NCBI GenBank assembly: GCA_963680875.1 | Contig: OY804589.1 | Coordinates: 26,462,353 to 26,526,352, forward strand | Length of the DNA stretch: 64,000 nucleotides | Reading direction: 5' to 3' | Source: Bathymodiolus brooksi | Taxonomy: Eukaryota > Mollusca > Bivalvia > Mytilida > Modiolidae | Shown here: in pieces, positions 57,860 through 64,000 of the stretch | How positions within the stretch are numbered: position 1 is the first letter of the stretch | Layout: each line of letters starts with the position of its first letter | Notes under the pieces: generated by a model | Seen by the model: the letters and a program-made list of their open reading frames with translations, nothing else | Databases searched by the model: none | Told to the model about the DNA's origin: nothing | Position numbers and translations under genes: made by a program

Positions 57860-58689
57860 ATTAACCCCTTTTGCATATATTCAAACATTTTTTTTTACTT
57901 TATTCCGTTTTAGTATATGTTAAAGCTTGCACATACCCACAAGGTCCATAACTCATGACTACAAGTCTAACACAAAGAGCTAAGAGTGGACCGGAATCAG
58001 TAAAGGGGGAAGCCTACGCGGCGAACCTGGTGGTGGGAGACGCAAACTTTTGAGGAGAACCGAAAAGTGGAGGGGGCAAGCTTCAGGAGGAGAATGTGTG
58101 GGGGCAACCTTCAAAACTGGCAAGCAAAAAAATGAAAGGTTATTTGTCCTCATAGCATGCATGTCAAGCCTTTTAAAATCCATGATGTTTTCTGCACATT
58201 TTCTGTTTCTATGCTCATTTGTCAGTTGTCTCTATAATTATTTGCATAGTTTGCACCCCCCCCCCCACCCACTTTTTAAAGTGGAGGACCATGACCCCTT
58301 GCCCCATTGCTCAAAGTGCAACATCGCCTCTCCACAAATCTGGTTAACTAAAAAGTCAACATTAATACTGAATTCTCATGCAGACGAACGAGCGCACAAA
58401 ATCCAACAATATAATCATTTTCAAACATTTCGAATTATTGGTTGCGTAAATTTAAGTGAGCAGTATATATTCCAACTATTGATTCACAAGCAATAATTCA
58501 TGTATGTACTGGGGTGGGCCTATGGGAATGTAGGTTAATATTGAATCATAAAAAGGCGAGAATCAAATGGATGGGATCTGAACTTTTTACCTTACAACAG
58601 ACCATGCACTAAGGCTACTGCTGGTGAGACATTTTTCCATTAGGAAACTAGTATTTTGCTTGTTCGTTGACATCCCCATCATAAGTACA
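57860..58689. other. Intergenic spacer, no gene seen
   Basis: Between the EF-hand gene start and the next repeats. A 148-codon plus-strand frame at 58050-58496 has no domain, signal peptide or splice context and includes a run of prolines from a C tract, so I reject it as a gene. Confidence 0.4.
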
Positions 58690-58860
58690 ATAAAACCTGT
58701 ATTAGGCGACAAAGAAAGAATGGCCGTATAGGACAGGTGATCTGCTAAAAGAGGTTCAATTCATATGAAATATTCTATGAGAGGACAAGAAAATGTGACC
58801 TTTTAATGCAGGTGACTGCTTAATAGAGGTTACCGCATAGGCAGGTTTGACTGTACAAGG
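58690..58860 (+). repeat. MITE-like dispersed repeat
   Basis: aaaacctgtattaggcgaca, aaaagaggttcaattcatat, ataggcaggtttgactgta. A close relative lies at 16620-16800. The two ends (acctgtatta, gcaggtttgactgta) are roughly inverted. Confidence 0.65.
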
Positions 58861-58892
58861 ACGAGTTTTGTATTTGATTTCCTGCATAACCA

Positions 58893-59229
58893 AGTGATTT
58901 TTCAGCCATATCATGGCGGGAACAAGTTACATTCAATGCAAGGATCTGATGATGTACACTGTCTACTAAAACAACACGCTTAATAAGATCTTTATAGTGC
59001 TACAGTAGCTCACTAAACCGACAGTCACCTGGTAGACATGTCGCTCCATGTGGACACATTGTGTTGATCCTGAGCCAAATAGTATTTACTCTTATTCCTT
59101 AATGTTGCGTGCCTATGGAAGGAGCAACAAATAATAATGTTATATTCATTGGTTTGATTCGACCGGGACTCGAACCCTCGATCTACCGCACTCGAGGCGA
59201 ACACCATGATCATTACACCACTTATGCGG
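58893..59229 (-). mobile_element. SINE-A full-length copy, minus strand
   Basis: Tail region (tcagccatatcatggcggga), body (catgtcgctccatgtggaca), head with box B (gggactcgaaccctcgatct) and box A (gatcattacaccacttatgc). The gcggtcgg at the end gives the full 5' terminus. Confidence 0.85.
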
Positions 59230-59299
59230 TCGGTTGTCCAAACCAAAGACTATAAAATTGATATTTAAGAAAACTTTGATGATACCAAGAAGAGTTTGA

Positions 59300-59525
59300 A
59301 GATACCAAACGGGTAATCAGAATTCGTAAATCGAAGAAGAACAGACAACACAATGTCCAAAAGAAAAAGGAACAAAGGTACAATGATCTACAAAACACTA
59401 TGAACACACATAAAACTAAGACCGAGGAAAACGAACCAAAGAACCCGGACTGAACTCGGGTGCTCTGGAAATGCATGGTAAGCAGTCCCTGCTCCATTGA
59501 TGGTACCCATCGTGTTTAAACAACG
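59300..59525 (+). repeat. Family E dispersed element
   Basis: gggtaatcagaattcgtaaa, then acgaaccaaagaacccggac and tgcatggtaagcagtccctg. It is followed at 59640-59760 by a SINE-A 3' fragment (aacttgctctcgccatgata). Confidence 0.65.
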
Positions 59526-59783
59526 TTTCTCTGCTACGTATGCAGCATAACTGAGAAAGAGCAATGACTAGTTGACTCACATTCGGAATTATGTTTTTTG
59601 AATGGAGCAAGATGTTTATTTTGTGGACTTGTTTCGGTGAACAAACTTGTACTATAACAATACAACTAAGCATGTTGGTATAGTACAAAACAGACATCAT
59701 CCTAACTTCAAAACGTAACTTGCTCTCGCCATGATATGGCTGTAAATTTACTCAATATTCATCCATTATGGTATTGTAATGTT

Positions 59784-59789
59784 TTATTA
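59784..59789 (-). terminator. Polyadenylation signal of cysteine-rich peptide gene
   Basis: AATAAA on the minus strand, about 116 bp beyond the stop codon at 59905. Canonical hexamer; the cleavage site is not determined. Confidence 0.5.
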
Positions 59790-59904
59790 TGTCATGGTTG
59801 AATGCACAAAATGAGAAAACAAAATGTATTCATTTTTAATGAAAACAGTAACATTATGCTTTAAAAGCACATGATAATTTAATATGATTACGCCATCTTA
59901 AAAT

Positions 59905-59998
59905 TTATGAAAATCCTCCACATTCGGAATGTCTCAGCATTCTGCCAGTTGATTTCATGTAGAAGCGAGGAAAACAAGATTTCAGACATGGGTCAGAT
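59905..59998 (-). CDS. Cysteine-rich peptide exon 3
   Basis: Acceptor ttttttgttttag before 59998. One base completes the Lys codon, then [15 protein letters not shown] and a tail ending ECGGFS to TAA at 59907-59905. Contains the last three cysteines. Confidence 0.75.
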
Positions 59999-62900
59999 CT
60001 AAAACAAAAAAGAAATTGGTTTGAGTAGATATACATATACAACAGATATAAAGATATACTATTTAATATGGTGTAAGCAGGTACAATGAATTATAGCCAA
60101 GGGGCCGTCGTGGTCGTGATCGTATGGTAGTTGGATTTACAACTACCTCTGCAGTCAGTGCCTATCACCACTAACGCTGTGAGTTCGAACCCTGCTCAGG
60201 TGAGGTAAACTCGATATAACATTATGTGATAAAGTTGTGGTAGGTCGGTGATTATCTCCGGTTAGGCCGGTTTCCTCCACCAATAAATCTGACCAACACG
60301 ATATAACTGAAATATTGTTGAAAGTGGCGTTTAAGACCATGACCCTAACCTAGGAGTATAGCCAGTGTGTTGATAAGTTGCTAGAACAATATATAAAGAT
60401 ATGTTTTTATTTTTATTGTGCTATCAAATGTTAGCTATTTCTACTGAGAGTTAGGGTTAGGGTTAGGGTGTAAACTTTGCGGTTTTTAAGGCGTGTGCAC
60501 GTCCCATCTAAATCCGGGCCTCTTTTTGTCATGGTGTCATTTCTAACAATATAAACTTTGAGGATTTTAACACGTGTGCACGTCCCATCTAAATCCGTCC
60601 CTCATTTTGTCGTGGTGTCTTTTCTAACCATGTAAAAGCGTTTGGTGTATGTGTGATATAACTGTTAATCATTTCACTAAAAGGAGAGGTTTGGGTCCAT
60701 TAAACTAGTTTAATCCCGTCACGTTTTTATTGAAGTGCCTGTACCAAGCCAGGAAAATCTGCGATCATGTATTTGTGTTATGGGTATCGATATTGCCCTT
60801 TCTTACGATTCTAAGTTGATAATAAAATTTGTTCACGCCACGATATTATACAATTATAGCCTTTTGATGAGGTCAATGCATGGATTTATCATCAATATAC
60901 TTTTAACGGATCGATAAATTCATGTATTGACCGATATTAAAAGGCTATAATTGCTTTATTATTTTTTTAAACACTGGAAAAAAGTAGGTTATAATTGTTT
61001 TATCATTTTTCAATATTATTATTTAAATATTAAAATTTAGAAATTTTATGAAAACTGTAATTTTTTTTTAACTTTTTGAAAATTTTATCATTTTGAAATT
61101 TTTTGAAAATTTAGAAATTTGGAAATTTTTTGAAAATTTTGAAATTTTGGAAAATTTTGAAATTGGCAGGGATATTTGAATGCGAATCTATTTTAGGAAA
61201 CATGAGGTTTATAATTTTATTGTAGCATGCTAAACGTGTTTATATATTTTATCACGTGTCACAAATTCCTCCAATCAATGAAATCTAACTACAATGAAAA
61301 ATAATAAAGATGAAATATTGCTAAAGTTGGCGATAAACGCCAATCGATCAATCAATCATACGATTTTAATGTCTGATTTGGAACTATTCTAACGGTGTGG
61401 TATTTTGGTTATTTATTCTATACTTACTTGCATGTTATATCCTGAGAATAATAGCGTAAGCATATCATAGTTTTACAAAAATCATTATAGCCACTGCAAT
61501 CCTTCATTTTTTGCCCATTTGGACATTGAGCATCAACGGCCGCAGCGTGAACTAAAATCAAATGAAAAACATACATATAGTCGAGATAAAACATGGAAAC
61601 AGGTATACTCGATTTCCATTTATTACGACACTTGTCTAAACCTAACCCATAATAAACCGGAATCCTGTATAAGCCGAACTTTAAATAAAGTCCCAATGTA
61701 GCAAATTTTAGTTAATTTAACCTGTATAAGCTAAAACACCTGTCTATTTGGAGCAGAAAAGTCGGTGTCAATGAGGTTCGGTTTAAGCAAAGATTCGATT
61801 TAAACAGGTCTGTATTAGTTATCATGGAGCAAATATTATCAGTCTACTTACAATGTGTGATAAAAATACAGAGGAACTTTTTTAGTCAAAGATTGTTTAT
61901 CTTTAACTAGTGCCACACAATTCCAGATAAATATCACTATTCATATTTGTAAAAAAAAAATTAAAAACTTTTAAATAGTATACATGTACATGTGCAGTAA
62001 GTAAATATGAACATTTACAAAATTGTATTTCTTACAGTGGGAACTGTCTGAATTTGACTGTTCAATCTCACAGAGAGACACTACATCAATATTTATACTG
62101 TACTGGTCCTATTTGAGCAGGCCTATTGCATTGATTGGATAATGTTTGTTATATATAATCGTTGACCGAAATCATAGGCTTTTTTTCTGGTACCTCTTCC
62201 ACATGTTACCTGTGGAGCTTTGGCAACCTAGTTGCATATCCAGTTCACTTACTGTTGATAGGAAATATCAAACACTATATTAATATTTATTCCATTAAGG
62301 TCAAGATCATTGGACACAAAAAAAGAGTCAAATTAGGTTTGGTTCATGGTGTTTAACGCCACTTTCAACAATATTTCAGTTATATCGTTGCGCTCCGTTT
62401 TATTGGTAGAGGAAATCGGAGAAAACCACCGACCTGTCGCAAGTCACAGAACAAATTTATCACATAATGTTGTATAGAGTACACCTTGCCATTAACGGGG
62501 TTCGAACTCACAACTTTAGTAAAAAAAATTAGAGTCAATGAGTATATAAGACTAAATTCCTTCCGTTGATACCATTTTCTTCTCATTGACTCTATGTAAT
62601 TAATATTACTGTATCTAGTGTTTGTGGCCTAATACAAGACAGTTGTAGTGTTGTTTATGTTTCACGTGCTGTCTCAATATAGACACGTAAGCATGAGCAG
62701 AGAGTTCAAATAGTGATGATCAACAATTCCACCAATATCAACAAAACGAACAATCATCTTTCACCTCAACAACTGAACACAAAAAGACCATGACATATGG
62801 CATTGGAAATCCTGATCCTTACTTGGAATTGGCACAAACATGAGGCGGTGTTAAATCTGTTAATGGAATCCACCCCCACGCCACCCTTCTTGATAATTGG

Positions 62901-63711
62901 ATCTCCAAGACAATACATGTACAGATAGAAACAAACAATAAAAAACCTGCGCAGAATCGTGTCCATTTTATATGTATTTTATCACGTACAGTATGTTTTC
63001 TCGTTAGACACAAATATGTAATATTTAAACATTTAGGAGTTTATTCGTGTATTTTTGATTAAAATGATTTTGTAACCAAAAAAAGGGAGGGGCATATTTT
63101 CTTAAAAGTTGTGTCTTACCATTTTAAGTATTCCATGACTGGTGGGGGGGGGGGGGGGGGGGGGGGGTGGGGGGAAAGGGGGGTAGATATAATACAAAAT
63201 AAAATATAAACGTAGATATCTAAATCAGTGCGCACGACGCTTTTCTGGAATAACCTTCATCAGGTTAGCTCAAGGTCAACAAATACTATAAAACTTTCAG
63301 GGAGTAAGTAAACCAAAGGACTTTTACATGATAGCCAAACTCGGATAAGGTCACCTGTGACTGAGGGAGAAGAACTTTAGTTTTAATAATAATGACGTAT
63401 TTCAAGAAAACTGTAAATTTCAATAACAAATATATATAATAAACCATATAAAAAGTACCCTTAAGCACGACGTTTAAATTATAAATTTATTATACTATAA
63501 AGTTTGTCAGTGACTAACGACAGGTCAGTGATTTTCTCCGGGTACTCCAGTTTCGTCCACCAATAAAACTGACCGTCACGATATAACTGAAATAGGTTGA
63601 AAGTGGCGTTATATACCATAATCCTAACCCTAAATTATAAATTAAAAACATACCTGAATAAACAAAACCTAACAAGAATATACAGCTTCGCCATAAACAA
63701 ACCATATTCAT
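59905..63711 (-). CDS. Secreted cysteine-rich peptide, 91 residues, three exons
   Basis: Exons 63711-63654, 61551-61428 and 59998-59905 (58+124+94 = 276 bp). The ATG at 63711 has a second Met two codons on. Residues 1-22 form a signal peptide (charged start, core [11 protein letters not shown]), with cleavage probably after Ala in HAAAVDA. The mature part of about 64 residues has eight cysteines at 29, 38, 45, 50, 60, 65, 69 and 87. The CPNGQ start and CxxxCxxxC middle recall trypsin-inhibitor-like (TIL) domains, but TIL usually has ten cysteines, so this is a guess. It is an extracellular, disulfide-rich peptide; inhibitor, defence or matrix roles are all possible. Not recognised as a known gene. 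Confidence 0.75.
60100..60355 (+). mobile_element. SINE-B full-length copy
   Basis: Best plus-strand copy. Head ggggccgtcgtggtcgtgat, box B gtgagttcgaaccctgctca, central domain (tttcctccaccaataaatct) and tail (gaaagtggcgtttaagacca). Confidence 0.87.
60451..60468 (+). repeat. Three TTAGGG telomere-type repeats
   Basis: ttagggttagggttaggg, exactly three units, next to gagag. Short interstitial telomeric-type runs like this are common. Many SINE copies in the window are also followed by tagggttagggtta-like text on the minus strand, so it may belong to a SINE junction. Confidence 0.8.
60480..60640 (+). repeat. Two-copy direct repeat, about 80-bp period
   Basis: cgtgtgcacgtcccatctaa occurs at about 60491 and 60571, each followed by atccg and then ctc, a tttgtc and gtggtgtc block. 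Two diverged tandem copies. Confidence 0.75.
60688..60780 (+). repeat. Family F copy, 5' part
   Basis: ccattaaactagtttaatcc, then ttgaagtgcctgtaccaagc and caggaaaatc. Includes the single-copy form of the 25-bp array unit. The AT-rich 60930-61160 that follows has an irregular gaaattttttgaaaat repeat. Confidence 0.65.
61375..61415 (+). repeat. Single copy of the 27-bp minisatellite unit
   Basis: ttggaactattctaacggtg plus tggtattttgg, matching the unit of the 20.26-21.66 kb array. It ends about 12 bp before the donor of cysteine-rich exon 2 (61427), the same kind of position as the array has at ankyrin exon 1. Confidence 0.65.
61428..61551 (-). CDS. Cysteine-rich peptide exon 2
   Basis: Acceptor caaatgattttag before 61551 and donor GTAAGT after 61428. 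Enters in phase 1 and leaves in phase 2. It encodes [18 protein letters not shown], then five cysteines in all up to DITC and two bases of Lys. Confidence 0.8.
61655..61830. repeat. MITE-like fragment with inverted cctgtataagc motifs
   Basis: cctgtataagccgaacttta, cctgtataagctaaaacacc and an inverted ggttcggtttaagc, then gatttaaacaggtctgtatt. It resembles the repeat class at 25330 and 58690. It lies in intron 1 of the cysteine-rich gene. Confidence 0.5.
62340..62522 (-). mobile_element. SINE-B partial copy
   Basis: Tail (gtgtttaacgccactttcaa), a central domain with cggagtacc deleted, and box B gcgggg-type text (acggggttcgaactcacaac). The 5' head is missing. Just after it, a 15-bp inverted repeat (agagtcaatgag at 62530, ctcattgactct at 62583) frames a small hairpin. 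Confidence 0.72.
62715..62965 (+). repeat. Family H dispersed repeat, longest copy
   Basis: gtgatgatcaacaattccac, atggcattggaaatcctgat, ggaattggcacaaacatgag, ccacccttcttgataattgg, acctgcgcagaatcg. Shorter relatives lie at 1065, 44523 and 51955. Confidence 0.65.
63141..63183 (+). repeat. Poly-G tract, about 40 bp
   Basis: Nearly all G with single T and AAA breaks. Length is probably unreliable in any assembly. Could form quadruplex structure. Confidence 0.9.
63205..63385 (+). repeat. Family D copy
   Basis: cgtagatatctaaatcagtg, gcttttctggaataaccttc, gatagccaaactcggataag, tgtgactgagggagaagaac. One copy of the segment corresponding to the 21-bp satellite unit. Confidence 0.7.
63505..63632 (+). 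mobile_element. SINE-B 3' part
   Basis: tttgtcagtgactaacgaca, tttctccgggtactccagtt, cgtccaccaataaaactgac, aaagtggcgttatatacca. It ends 20 bp below the donor of cysteine-rich exon 1. Confidence 0.75.
63654..63711 (-). CDS. Cysteine-rich peptide exon 1 (signal peptide)
   Basis: ATG at 63711, 19 codons plus one base, donor GTATGT at 63653. Encodes [19 protein letters not shown], a clear secretion signal that continues into exon 2 (V-HAAAVDA). Confidence 0.78.
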
Positions 63712-63876
63712 TCGAAAGTAATCAACAACACAAAGAGGTATAAAACAATAAAATTTATACGTACATGTTTAATATATGTTTCCTGTATGTATTTAGTACG
63801 TGTGTCACAACCATATGTTACCTGTAAGGCCAGTCAAGGGTGTTTTTTTATGTGACTTTGGTTTTCTTGCTCCCAA

Positions 63877-63940
63877 TCTAATTTAAATTAGATCCCCATA
63901 TTTCCTCCCTATTTTCTATCGGTTCTTTACAAAACGCCCT
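63877..63940. repeat. Short dispersed repeat, second copy
   Basis: ccaatctaatttaaattaga, then ctattttctatcggttcttt; relative at 4199. The rest of the window to 64000 shows no feature. Confidence 0.5.
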
Positions 63941-64000
63941 TTTAAGGATTACGTCAGGAGTCAACATAAATATATTATAAATTGATCAATCATCGACTCT

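Noticed and set aside
58050..58496. 148-codon plus-strand protein
   Set aside because: No signal peptide, domain, splice signals or composition typical of coding sequence; includes a C-rich run.
60451..60468. Telomere or chromosome end
   Set aside because: Only three TTAGGG units, embedded in ordinary sequence with a gene on either side.

Overview
The window looks like nuclear DNA of a marine lophotrochozoan, most likely a bivalve or related mollusc. Genes are split by long AT-rich introns with GT-AG boundaries. The space between exons is filled with tRNA-derived SINEs, short inverted-repeat (MITE or foldback) elements and long tandem arrays. One full-length APE-type LINE with a virus-like 2A motif is present. 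The species cannot be named from sequence alone. There are no bacterial features such as operons, ribosome binding sites or CRISPR arrays.

Host genes. I could assemble three multi-exon genes, all on the minus strand, each with splice phases that match and a coding length divisible by three. (1) A 306-residue ankyrin-repeat protein has exons at 22102-21673, 9676-9575, 4487-4281 and 3623-3442. (2) A 160-residue calmodulin/troponin-C-like EF-hand protein has exons at 57748-57746 (only the ATG), 51868-51841, 44797-44657 and 43299-42989. (3) A 91-residue secreted cysteine-rich peptide has exons at 63711-63654, 61551-61428 and 59998-59905. Very long open frames elsewhere (about 1,900 codons three times at 9.6-15.4 kb, about 2,060 codons on both strands at 33.5-39.7 kb, and 680-840 codons at 46-48.5 kb) are stop-free tandem arrays, not genes.

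Layout. 0-22 kb: ankyrin gene. Its 12-kb first intron carries a 32-bp satellite (9.72-15.40 kb) ending just before the acceptor, and a 27-bp minisatellite (20.26-21.66 kb) starting just after the donor. 22-26 kb: AT-rich spacer with a nested foldback element. 26-40.5 kb: a single tRNA(Gly)-like SINE whose 54-bp head has grown into about 126 tandem copies, interrupted by a 7.36-kb LINE (26181-33535). Target-site-duplication-like flanks at 25982 and 40485 suggest that the whole 14.5 kb was once one SINE insertion. 41-58 kb: EF-hand gene, whose introns hold MITEs, a 21-bp satellite (46.0-48.5 kb), many SINEs and a 1.65-kb terminal-inverted-repeat element (55.08-56.73 kb). 58-64 kb: cysteine-rich peptide gene with further SINEs.

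Main theme. At least four arrays (54, 28, 27/25 and 21 bp) are amplified internal pieces of dispersed elements that also occur here as single copies, so tandem arrays in this genome appear to be seeded inside transposable elements. Assembly of the genes is inference from splice signals and phase; no transcript data were available. Element family names (SINE-A/B/C, families D/E/F/H, MITE-1/2) are local labels.
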